Assembly (NCBI RefSeq): GCF_048544455.1
Contig: NC_133526.1
Span: 11,300,001-11,364,000, forward strand
Length of the DNA: 64,000 nt
Direction of reading: 5' to 3'
From: Silene latifolia
Lineage: Eukaryota > Streptophyta > Magnoliopsida > Caryophyllales > Caryophyllaceae
The translations under genes and the position numbers were made by a program. This document shows, piece by piece, positions 1 through 9,033 of the stretch; the first letter of the stretch is position 1; each line of letters starts with the position of its first letter. The notes beneath the pieces were generated by a model that searched no databases, was not told where the DNA came from, and saw only the letters and a list, made by a program, of their open reading frames with translations.

Positions 1-104
1 ATCGTTCCGCGAATCAAACATGCGGCCCAATCATCACCGGGTGGTTTGCGGGAGGTGCAGAAACGAGGTGTCTACATATTCCAATTTTAAAGATTCTTTT
101 CTTA

Positions 105-289
105 TATAAGTTCGGTCCATGGTCCGGTCCGCGGTCCATTCAGTTTGGTCCAGGACCGGACCGAAGACCAAAGTAGAGTAAATAGGTGGATCGTGGACCG
201 GACCAAATAAAATTCAGTCCGGTCTAGTCCCGACCAAATGGTCCGGTCCGGTCCGGTCTTTGGTTCGGATCATTGAGTAAACAGCCCTA
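105..289 (-). mobile_element. hAT-like element end rich in GGTCCGGTCC
   Basis: This stretch is built from variants of GGTCCGGTCC/GGACCGGACC and ends in CAGCCCTA. Read on the minus strand it starts TAGGGCTGTTTACTCAATGA and then runs into the GGACC-rich part, the style of many plant non-autonomous hAT termini. The other end and the target duplication are not identified, so the family is a guess from terminal style only. Confidence 0.4.
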
Positions 290-377
290 ATTTCGCGTGT
301 ATTGTTCATTAGTGAATAGTATTATGCATTTTACACTTTTAGTAAAGTTGAAAGAAGAAACACAGCTTGGGCCGCAT

Positions 378-517
378 GCTAAAAGGCAAGGAATATAGCT
401 GAACTAATACAGTAAACCGACCAAGCAAGGCCCAACACAACAATGGCCCAAGCTAAAAGGCAAGGAATATAGCTGAACTAATGCAGTAAACCGACCAAGC
501 AAGGCCCAACACAACAA
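378..517. repeat. Tandem duplication, 66-bp units, 74-bp period
   Basis: Copies at 378-443 and 452-517 differ by one base (A/G) and are separated by 8 bases. Both contain CCGACCAAGCAAGGCCCAAC. A looser repeat flanks them: CATTAGTGAATAGTA followed by ACACTTTTAGTA appears near 307-347 and again near 573-612. No coding potential is seen. Confidence 0.85.
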
Positions 518-1074
518 AACAACTCAGCCAAACCCAAATTAAGTGACACTATTCATTGTTGGAGTTATTATTCATTAGTGAATAGTAACATGGAGGCTAC
601 ACTTTTAGTATAAGGTGTAAGATAGAAAAACTCAGCTCAGATTGTCTCGAAAAGAAGAAAAGACTCAAGTTAGATCGTATAATGAAGTTTGGTTTAAGGC
701 TCATTTATTAGGCATGCAAAAATGTGGTTAGTAAGAGTTCTACTCTTTTGGATTGTTTAATCTGTTGTGAAAACTGTATGCCAAGTCTAAATAGTTTTGC
801 AAATTCATAGTTCATGAAGTTCGAGTGTGGGCAGTATAATGTTTTCTTTGCTCATTCGATAATGTAGCTGTTTTGTTTAGAATCTTAGGCACATGTATAT
901 ATTGATGGTATTTGGAGGTTATCTTTAATACGGAATTACGGAGTAATACATTGTTATAGGTTGCAAATTGGTTTTGTTATCTGGAGCTGCTAAGTTGTGC
1001 TCGGTCTAGCATATCAGGAATAATCTCATTCATTTGTTTATCTTTCTAAACTGAAAATGTTTTTTCATGGGTAA
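518..1074. other. Unassigned AT-rich DNA
   Basis: Apart from the CATTAGTGAATAGTA repeat near 573-587, I recognise no gene, transposon end or RNA gene here. Confidence 0.4.
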
Positions 1075-1110
1075 CTAGTTCTATTACCCGTGAAATTTAC
1101 GGGATTAGCT
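1075..1110 (-). mobile_element. Helitron 3' terminus
   Basis: On the minus strand the sequence has a short hairpin (CCCGT...ACGGG arms, 1087-1103), about 8 bases of spacer, then CTAG followed by T (1078-1074). This is the 3' signature of Helitrons (hairpin plus CTRR, inserted before T). The body should extend rightward, but no 5' TC end is recognisable, probably because later elements broke it. Confidence 0.5.
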
Positions 1111-1432
1111 ATGTTGTGATGTTGGTGGTGTTATGCAAGCCCAGATTTACGGTCGTATTAAGCCCTGATAACAAAAAGGGCTCGTAAGAAAAAAGTTTTT
1201 GTTAATCAATACCTATATTGTCATAATATATTGTCAAAGTATATTTTCCACAATTTACTAAACGTTTGCCACTGATTATTAGTATTACGCCACGAATATT
1301 GCTATATTTATTAGTGTTTTATCACGATTATTTTTATTATTATTATGTAATTTATTTTCGCAATACGCATTTTACTCAATTCAGTACATTTTCTTACATT
1401 AGTTTCCATTTGCATATCCTTGTAGTACAAAC

Positions 1433-1650
1433 CAGTGGCGAATCTAGGACTTAGGGAATGGGGGTATTTGATAAAATTAATAGCATAAAAAAAGCCAAAA
1501 TATAGTTACTCGAATCAGGGCCTTCTCTAACACTTCGAGGGCCTTGTGCGATATTTAAAAGATAGGCCCTTTTAACAATAACTTACTCGAACCACACTCC
1601 CCATATACTCGACCAACACAAACTACTCGTAGCAATGAATGCACAATGAT
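1433..1650 (+). mobile_element. Repeat-element fragments
   Basis: CCAGTGGCGAATCTAGGA at 1433 is the recurrent head of a widespread plant repeat. A related head lies in inverse orientation near 16142-16173. GGGCCTTCTCTAACACTTCG near 1518 resembles a second, hAT-like terminus. Neither element can be completed within the window. Confidence 0.3.
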
Positions 1651-1699
1651 AGAAAAAAACATAACTTCCGAGACGGTTTGAAAAATTAACATCGTTCAT

Positions 1700-1849
1700 G
1701 TTAGGGTGTAGACGTTACTCAATTGTTGCAATAAAGTGATGATTTTTATGTTTTTCCAAAGTGAGTCGGATTTACACAATTTTTGCTTGAATTTGGGAAA
1801 CCGAATTTTTGTTAGGGTTTAGACGTTACTCATTTGTTGTAATAAAGTG
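1700..1849 (+). repeat. 39-bp direct repeat, 111-bp spacing
   Basis: A near-identical 39-base unit containing TAGACGTTACTC and AATAAAGTG occurs at 1700-1738 and 1811-1849. It lies at the left edge of the old Athila-like internal sequence. Confidence 0.7.
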
Positions 1850-2654
1850 GAAGAAATGGAATTTTGGATAATTCTTGATGTGTACCTCCACATTTTTCCA
1901 AAATGGTGCTTGCACCAACCCCGTTTCATCCCATCACCTAGCCCGTTACAACCCTTGTTTCTCTTTATGCACATTTCTCTTTTGACATCTCATGAATGGT
2001 CTTGTAGGAGAGGAGTCCATGTTAGATTGCGGGTATGCCTCACGAGTCGAGTAGTTGAGTGATTTTGGTTACTTTTTGGTACAAAAATCACCCGTTCTTA
2101 AAAAAAATGATGAGAGACTAGTGAAAACCGTGAGGAAGTCGGTAGTCTAGGTCCTCTTAGTCATGGGTCAACTTGGTTGAATCTTGTGTGTGTCATGTCA
2201 ATCTTAAAGGTTAGACTTTGCTTCCCCATTTCCCGCCTTTTAATTTGTTTCCTAGGCATTTGGTTGTCATATTGAGGTTGCTTGAGCCATCACTAGGGCA
2301 TTGACACCCCACCAAGACTATGAGACGGTATCTCTCGACCGAAACCTTTGATTATTCAAAGTAAAACCTTCCGATTAGATGAGGAAAGCGGTTGACTTTT
2401 TGATTGATGCATCCTATACTTGATTATGTGCCTTTATGTTGGGTGTGTCTTAAGTTTTGTGCAAGACCTTACTTGCCTTACGAATTTTGTTTTTCTTTCA
2501 TAAGTGAAATTACGTGAGTTGAAAGGGCGTTGAGTGCGCTAATACTCATTCAGATATTATTAGTTGGAATAAGCCAAGTGATGCTTATAGTGTGCACCCA
2601 CTTCGATATATCTAGCTTACTGGAGGACGAGTAAGGTTTAAGTGTGGGGAGATT
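1850..2654 (+). mobile_element. 3' internal remnant of an old Athila-like retrotransposon
   Basis: Non-coding sequence that parallels the 3' untranslated part of the young Athila element (12200-12591). Both contain a segment with 'gatgcatcc', a 'caagac..acttgccttac' segment, a G-rich stretch after 'gagttgaa', and a 'GGACGAG' motif just before the polypurine tract. The tract (AAGTGTGGGGAGAT, about 2640-2653) abuts an LTR starting TGATATG at 2655. No open frame remains and the 5' part is missing. Confidence 0.65.
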
Positions 2655-3302
2655 TGATATGTGATTATTTTGTGACATTTTACCGCTTATTTAATGCCTT
2701 ATCACATGTCATTCCCGCTCTTTGGAGCGATTTTTGGTACTAATAGCTTCCCTTTAGTTCATTGGCTTTAGATAATGCTTTAATTTGTAGATGAAACAAG
2801 GCAAAGTGAGACGAAATTTGTGCATTTTGAAGCCATTTAGATGGAGCAAGGACTTGGGTGCGGAATCCTAGCTTAGGATCGGTTCCGGCTCACTTGGAGA
2901 CCCTTTGGATGAGCTCTCAAGACCCCTTGTCCCTTAGGGAGGAGTTATGAGGCAACTAGTGTCGTCGCTTTAGCCATCCCTTAGGAACAACGACCGGTAT
3001 GGAAGAAGATAAACAAGAAGCAAGTGCTGGAGTCCGTCCCTAAATCCATCCCACCGGGAAAGCCACAGGGACAGACACCCGTACCGGCTGGGACAGATTT
3101 CGTCCCAAAGGGACGGTTCACTTTGCCCATTTTCTCTTCCGGTTCACCTTCATTTGTTTTCCAAACACTATATATACTCCCACTTTGTAATTTTTGGGAC
3201 ACAACCCTAGATCTACATTAATTTCATTCTCCAAGTTTGAAATTTTGCTAATTACTTTGCTAATCTTTCCCTAATTAGACTAATTTCTTCAATAATTAGT
3301 AG
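2655..3302 (+). mobile_element. Old Athila-like LTR, left part (split)
   Basis: The LTR starts TGATATGTGATT directly after a polypurine tract. It is interrupted at 3298-3302 (AGTAG) by the young Athila element and resumes at 14353 with the same AGTAG. Positions about 3028-3118 hold several GGGAC/GTCCC and CCGTCCC-type words, a small inverted-motif cluster like those in the young Athila and copia elements. TATATATACT near 3170 is a possible TATA element. Confidence 0.7.
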
Positions 3303-5059
3303 TGATGTGACCATAATTGGCGCATATTTGGCCCCCGAATTAGCCTTGTTTCCATGCTTTTTAGTGCTTATTTGGGTCATTTCCTATCTTTAGTTCTTTG
3401 TTTTGCATATTCTTTGAGATTTTGATCCCTTGGTAGGAAAGGAGTAAGAATCTTGCATTTTCATGGCAAAACGAGACTAAATTGATCGAATTCAATGACC
3501 AAGCATCAAGGAGAGACAAGACTAGAAGGCCTTTGTACATATCATAGTAGAAGAGCAATGTTGAGGAAAGATCCTTGAGTCCCCAAGGAAATCCCCAAGG
3601 AATTTATGAAGAAAAGGGAAGAAAAGAAGAAGTTACTATGCTGACTGACAATCCGAGCGGATTGTCAACAATCCGTCCATCCAGCCCCTGCACAATCCGA
3701 GCGCCCCATGCCAGAATCCGCTCGGATTCCCCCTCAACAATCCGCCCGGATTCCTCAGAATCCGCTCGGATTCCACCGCCCAAATCCGTCCGTCCCGACC
3801 TTATTCCGCCCGGATTTCTTCACAGCACGGATTGTCTTCTTCAAGCTACGAAAAGAGAAGCCCTTCTCTCAGAAAATACCGGGTCCTCCTTGCTCAACTT
3901 AAAAAGTGTAATTACTAGTTTAGCCCTTAGTTAACCCTAATGCATCCTCCCTAATTTTCACTATAAATACCCCATTAGGCTAATTAGAGGAGCATGTTCT
4001 TCTTATCAATAATTAGTGTAGTTAATATCAATCAAATCTCTCTTCAATATTGTAATCAAGTATTAATCAAGTTTTAATCCAAGTTTTAGTTATTTAATCT
4101 CTCTCTTGTTCATCCTTTATTTTGGGTAATTGAAGATTATTTGGGTTATTATTGGGAGATTGACAACCTCTCAATCAAACATCAAGTACTTCTATTATTC
4201 TTGCTTTATTATTGGAATCATTAGTAGGTATAATCTCTTAATCCCTTTTTAATTATTGTTAATTACTTTCATTTATTCATCATGTTTCATATTGTTGGTA
4301 TGATTGACAACCTTGCTAGCATGATCAACATGATAATGAGTGAGTAGTCCTTTAGCTAGGATTAGTGGGTAATTAAGGGAAACCAACATGGGATTGATTC
4401 ATGCTTAATCTAATATGTTCACATGATTAAATTGCTTGCTTGTTGTGATGTCAACTTTATGCACATGTTATGTTTGATGAAATGCTAAGCCTATGAATCC
4501 TTGCATTTACAACCATCTCTTATCTACTCAACTTGACTTGTAAGATATAACCCAACTCGAGTCTTGTTAGATCATGCATAGAAGTTGAATAGGAGGAAAG
4601 TAAGTCGACTTGTAGGTGTTGTACAATCTAATCGATTCGGCTCCGGGACCCAAACTTTCCTAGGATTGTAAGATATAACCCAACTCAATCCATCACAACA
4701 ATAATTGTTTGCTTATAATTTGAGAACATGTTTGTATGATCATATCCCATGATTCCCCTATGACCCCATGACACCCTAGTGCCTTTAATCAACTGTTTAC
4801 ACCCCTTTAATTCATCTTGCTTGTTTATTTTCATTGTTATTCTAGTTTAGTAACCTTCTACATCAACCCAATTTGTGACACCCCTTAGACACCACTAGTT
4901 ACAATAGAAATCTCATTTCAACTCCCGTCCCTTGGGATCCGACCTTTACTTGCCTCTTTACTAATTGTAGAGTTGCTTGTTAAGCTATAAATTGTGTTTT
5001 GATTCGACCGTGACCAACGACCACATCTTAATTTGTGAACACTTAGCGGGATCGCATCA
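3303..5059 (+). repeat. 5' LTR of the young Athila element
   Basis: 1,757 bp, matching 12592-14352. CTATAAATACC near 3961-3971 is a good TATA box, so transcription probably starts near 3995. Upstream, 3640-3835 holds the AATCCG/CGGATT cluster described separately. The LTR ends at CATCA, followed by the primer binding site. Confidence 0.92.
3640..3835. repeat. AATCCG-CGGATT inverted-motif cluster in LTR
   Basis: About ten AATCCG or CGGATT words occur in 195 bp. Several pair as 14-base near-palindromes (AATCCGAGCGGATT, AATCCGCTCGGATT), others as half sites followed by CCCG, TCCG or GCGC words. The cluster ends about 130 bp before the TATA box. The 3' LTR has the same cluster at 12940-13125 with base changes. 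A second cluster lies inside the element at 8338-8700. Confidence 0.8.
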
Positions 5060-5063
5060 AAAA

Positions 5064-5081
5064 TGGCGCCGTTGCTTTAGG
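5064..5081 (+). promoter_or_regulatory. Primer binding site (Athila)
   Basis: TGGCGCCGTTGC lies four bases after the LTR end. It is the usual Athila primer site, complementary to the 3' end of plant tRNA-Asp. The following bases (TTTAGG) depart from the usual CGGGGA. Confidence 0.85.
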
Positions 5082-5198
5082 ACGGTGTTTGTTTGACTTA
5101 GATTTCCTTTTTGTTATTAGTTGTGTCTTTCTTCGCCTTGAGGAAGTAAAACTCCTCAAGGTTTGTTCTAATTGTTTTTGAGTTGTTTGATATTTTGC

Positions 5199-7994
5199 AT
5201 GTCTAGAAGGTTACAAGGTGATTTGTTACCTTTTGACCGTGAAATCGAAAGAACCTTGACGAACAATAGGAGACTTGTTAGGAGGAATTTGAGAGGTGTT
5301 GGTGAAGTTGTTCAACCCACTAGTGAGTTTGTCAATCCTTTCGCAATAGAAGGAGAAGAAAACCCATTACACAATACCCCACAAAATCCACCTACAATGC
5401 CAAAATTCTCGTCACACTCCATACCCACCGAGGAGAATCTACCAAATGGTACTCCTACACCGCAACATCTCACCGGAAATTTTATTGCCAAGTCCGCCTT
5501 CATCCAACTAGTTGAGAGGAGCCAATTTGGGGGGATGCCTAGTGAGGACCCTCATTCTCATATGGAAACCTTTTGCGACTATTGTGATGCTATCTCTCAA
5601 ACGGGCGTGACTCAAGACCAAATTAGATGGGTCTTATTTCCTTTTTCCTTAATCGGCACCGCAAAGCAATGGTTGAAGGGCCTTGATAAGGCCACCCTTG
5701 GAATAGATTCTTGGAAGAAGTTGGCTCTAGCTTTCTACAAAAAATTCTACCCACCGGAAAAGACCAACATGCTAAGAGCTCAAATTACGGGTTTTAAGCA
5801 AAGGGATGAAGAGTCTTTGTATGAAGCTTGGGAGCGGTTTAAAGGAATTTGTCGCTCATGTCCTCACCATGGACTTAGCGAATGGTTTTTGGTACAACAA
5901 TTTTGGAATGGTTTATATGAAGATTCTAGGAACATTCTCAATATGGGATCAAATGGAATGTTCACTGAAGTTGATGACAATCAAACATGGAACAAGATTG
6001 AGGAAATGGCGGTCCATAACTCACAATATAGTAGACCTCTCAAGGCTACTAGAGGAGGAAAGCATGAAGTGGACTCCGTTACTCAATTGGGTGCTCAACT
6101 TAGTGCTCACATTGACACAATCAACTTGAAGTTTGAACAAGCTATGGCTAGACTTGAGGAAAACTCAAAATCATCGAAGCATCATGTTAATGCCATGACG
6201 GCATCCTCATCAATCCCAAGTAGGATATGTGAGAATTGTGGAACTTTGGGACATGACCAAGGTGAATGTAGGGGAACAAATGAACAAGTGAATGCTTTCC
6301 AAGCATACAAGAGTGGTACCCCTTATTCCAACTTTTACAATGAAAACACCAAATTCCATCCAAATCTCTCATACAAAAGCCAAAATGTTCAAAACCCTCA
6401 AACAACATACACTCCACCACCCATGAGAAACCAAAATCAAAGACCCTTTTACAATCAAAACCAAGGTTACCAAAATCAAAATCCATACAATCACCAAAAT
6501 GACCAAGGTTTTGATGTCCAAAAAGCGGTCCTCCAAATGCAAAAGAACCAACAAGAATTTTTCACTCAAATGCAAAAAGATAGCCAAGCAAAAGAAACCA
6601 CCATCAACAACATTCTAGCTCACACCAAGATGTTGGAAACCCAATTGACTCAACTAACATCTTCAAGCTCACAAAGACAAAAGGGGCAATTACCACCTCA
6701 AAGTAATCCCTCTAGACATGAAACGGTTAGTGCCATTCACTTGAGAAGTGGTACAAGGTATGAAGCACCGAAGAAGCAAGTTGAGGATGAAGTTGTGGAA
6801 GCTAGTGAAAAGGAAGAAATTGTGCAAAACTCCAAAGATGGAGAATCATCAAAAGAAGAAAGTTCAAAGAAAAATGAAGACAAGGCCAAGGAGAAGGAGT
6901 CCATTGTGATTAGACTTCCTTTTCCAAGTCGTCAAGCCAAGCCCAAATTTGATGATCAACTTGGAAAGTTCATGGAAATTGTGAAGAATTTAGAAGTCTC
7001 AATTCCTTTCACGGAATTAATCAATCACGTTCCGGCCTATGCGAAGTACATGAAAGATATCCTCACAAAGAAGAAGTCGATCCGGAAGCTTGAGACTATT
7101 GCCTTCACTAAGGTGAGTAGTGCAATACTTCAAGGGAGTTCACCTCCAAAGTTAAAGGATCCGGGAAGCTTCTCAATACCGTGTACCATTGGCGACACGA
7201 CGATCAACAAAGCCTTATGTGATCTAGGGGCTAGTGTGAGTGTCATGCCATACTCGGTGAGTAAAAGGTTGGGGATGGGAGAGCTTAAATGCACCAACAT
7301 CACACTCCAAATGGCCGATAGATCGACGAAGATACCGTTAGGGATATGGGAAGATGTCCCCGTGCGAATTGGGAAGTTTTTCATCCCGGTGGACTTTGTC
7401 ATTGTTGATATGGAGGAAGATTCCAACATTCCAATCATCCTAGAAAGACCTTTCCTACACACCGCCGGTGCGGTAATTGATGTGAAACATGGAGAGCTCA
7501 CTCTAGAAGTGGGAGATGAAAGCATAACTTTTAATCTTGACAAGACCATGAGAGCTCCTCGTTTGCATGAGCCATGTTTCATGATTGATCATTATAGCCG
7601 AAAAGATGAGAAGAAGAAATCGGAACTCCAATGGAAGAAGAAAATTGAAGATGCTCCATTCAAAGAGCAAGTGAATTATGACAAGGAGAGCTTGCAAAGC
7701 TCATCAAAATCAACCAAGGAAGAAGAAGATGGCCTCATTGGCCAAGAGAAGAAATTGGGAGAGTTGTCTCCATCTAAGCAAGAGATTTTCAATGATCAAC
7801 TCAATGAAGTTTGTGGTCTTTGGGACGACGAATTTGAAGGGATTTTTAATCCCTACATTGGACATGCCATCGATCATGATCAACAACAAGGGCCACGGTC
7901 CATTGAGAACCTCTACCATGATAATGAACAAGCTTTTGATTACTTCTTCAAGGTGTTGAGCAACATCAACAACACCTTGAACATGCCCCCTTGA
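5199..7994 (+). CDS. gag-pro: Athila gag-protease polyprotein (no pol)
   Basis: An uninterrupted 931-codon frame, read from the ATG beginning MSRRLQGD at 5199. About residues 100-270 form the retrotransposon gag (capsid) domain, with segments such as AISQTGVTQDQIRWVLFPFS and AKQWLKGL. A zinc knuckle CENCGTLGHDQGEC (CX2CX4HX4C) sits near residue 344. A Gln/Asn-rich stretch and a lysine/glutamate-rich stretch follow. The aspartic protease active-site region is LCDLGASVSVMP near residue 675; DLGA in place of DTGA/DSGA is usual in Athila. The frame ends about 200 residues later without entering a reverse transcriptase domain. Gag packages element RNA in cytoplasmic particles and the protease would process it. 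Encoding these while lacking pol suggests selection for, or recent loss from, a trans-mobilised element. Confidence 0.92.
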   Translation: MSRRLQGDLLPFDREIERTLTNNRRLVRRNLRGVGEVVQPTSEFVNPFAIEGEENPLHNTPQNPPTMPKFSSHSIPTEENLPNGTPTPQHLTGNFIAKSAFIQLVERSQFGGMPSEDPHSHMETFCDYCDAISQTGVTQDQIRWVLFPFSLIGTAKQWLKGLDKATLGIDSWKKLALAFYKKFYPPEKTNMLRAQITGFKQRDEESLYEAWERFKGICRSCPHHGLSEWFLVQQFWNGLYEDSRNILNMGSNGMFTEVDDNQTWNKIEEMAVHNSQYSRPLKATRGGKHEVDSVTQLGAQLSAHIDTINLKFEQAMARLEENSKSSKHHVNAMTASSSIPSRICENCGTLGHDQGECRGTNEQVNAFQAYKSGTPYSNFYNENTKFHPNLSYKSQNVQNPQTTYTPPPMRNQNQRPFYNQNQGYQNQNPYNHQNDQGFDVQKAVLQMQKNQQEFFTQMQKDSQAKETTINNILAHTKMLETQLTQLTSSSSQRQKGQLPPQSNPSRHETVSAIHLRSGTRYEAPKKQVEDEVVEASEKEEIVQNSKDGESSKEESSKKNEDKAKEKESIVIRLPFPSRQAKPKFDDQLGKFMEIVKNLEVSIPFTELINHVPAYAKYMKDILTKKKSIRKLETIAFTKVSSAILQGSSPPKLKDPGSFSIPCTIGDTTINKALCDLGASVSVMPYSVSKRLGMGELKCTNITLQMADRSTKIPLGIWEDVPVRIGKFFIPVDFVIVDMEEDSNIPIILERPFLHTAGAVIDVKHGELTLEVGDESITFNLDKTMRAPRLHEPCFMIDHYSRKDEKKKSELQWKKKIEDAPFKEQVNYDKESLQSSSKSTKEEEDGLIGQEKKLGELSPSKQEIFNDQLNEVCGLWDDEFEGIFNPYIGHAIDHDQQQGPRSIENLYHDNEQAFDYFFKVLSNINNTLNMPP

Positions 7995-8337
7995 CATCTC
8001 ATCAAGAATGAGAGTTTGGTGGAGTCCTCCCTAAACCACCACTTGTAAATATTTCTAACTCCCTAACTTACATTTCAATTCTTGTATTGCATTTTTGTCA
8101 TCTTTGGATTTTTTTTTTACTTTGATCAAAATAATTGTCATGCTTGAGAGAAGTGAGGGAGGGACTAACAATTTCAATTGATGTGTAGTGTTTTACCTTA
8201 GTGTGGGGATGGCAATTGCCTAGGCTATCCATGCCTTAGTAGTGCCCCCACAATGAAGAACACAAGACTTGAAGAAAGAATGGAAGAATGATAAAGGGAA
8301 TGCGTTGTGCACGGGTGGAACTGAATCCGTGTACATA
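7995..8337 (+). other. Athila spacer between gag-pro and the motif cluster
   Basis: Non-coding sequence where pol would be expected. 'TTAGTGTGGGGATGGCAATT' near 8200 resembles 'TTAGTGTGGGGATGGGAATT' near 11048, after the second ORF. This suggests a duplicated untranslated block, or a deletion joint, at the place where pol was lost. Confidence 0.5.
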
Positions 8338-8700
8338 GGGGAAGAATCCGAGCGGATTCCCAAGAATCCGCCCGTCTTATGCAATCCGAGCGTCCTGCAG
8401 AAAAGACGCCCGTCCTGAACTGCGCTGAGTTTTGAAAATTTCTTGACTGTTAAAGAATCCGAGCGGATTTCTAAAAATCCGCCCGTCTTGAAAAATCCGT
8501 CCGGCCAGGGAGAAAGACGTCCGTATTTGCAACTGAGGAAAACAAGCAAATTTCCCTGGACAGAAATCTGTCCGTCTTTGAAGAAATCCGCCCGTCCCTT
8601 AACAAAAGAATCCGAGCGAGAATCCGCCCGTCTTTAGGCGAGTTTTTACAAAGTAGAAGAAGCATAATCCACACGGATTGAGCCTAATCCGCACAGATTG
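8338..8700. repeat. Internal AATCCG inverted-motif cluster
   Basis: About a dozen AATCCG words in 360 bp, including AATCCGAGCGGATT twice and many AATCCGCCCGTC/AAGACGCCCGTC half sites spaced roughly 20-35 bp apart. It lies directly upstream of the second Athila ORF and repeats the motif found in the LTR, so it could be a second regulatory block or the remains of an LTR-derived segment. Confidence 0.8.
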
Positions 8701-9033
8701 CCCCTGCAGTTTTGAAAATTTCGGTTTCTTTAAAACCCCTCCCACCTTCATTCATTCATTCATTCATTCATAAACACTACCCACAACATCAAAACCCTCA
8801 TCCTCTCCATCACAAAAACAAAAACCCTCAACAACATTCACCAAAATCAAATCAAACCATCCTTCCAACAACAAATTAATCACTCCTTCTTCAACAAAAA
8901 TCAAAACCAAGAACAAAATCTTCAACCTTTGAGTCGATTTTTGTTTTCATAAAGGCAAAGCCTTTCACCTTCAAATCGATTTGGGCATACTACAAATTGA
9001 AGATTTTTCATTCTTTTCTTGGTTAGTTCATCA

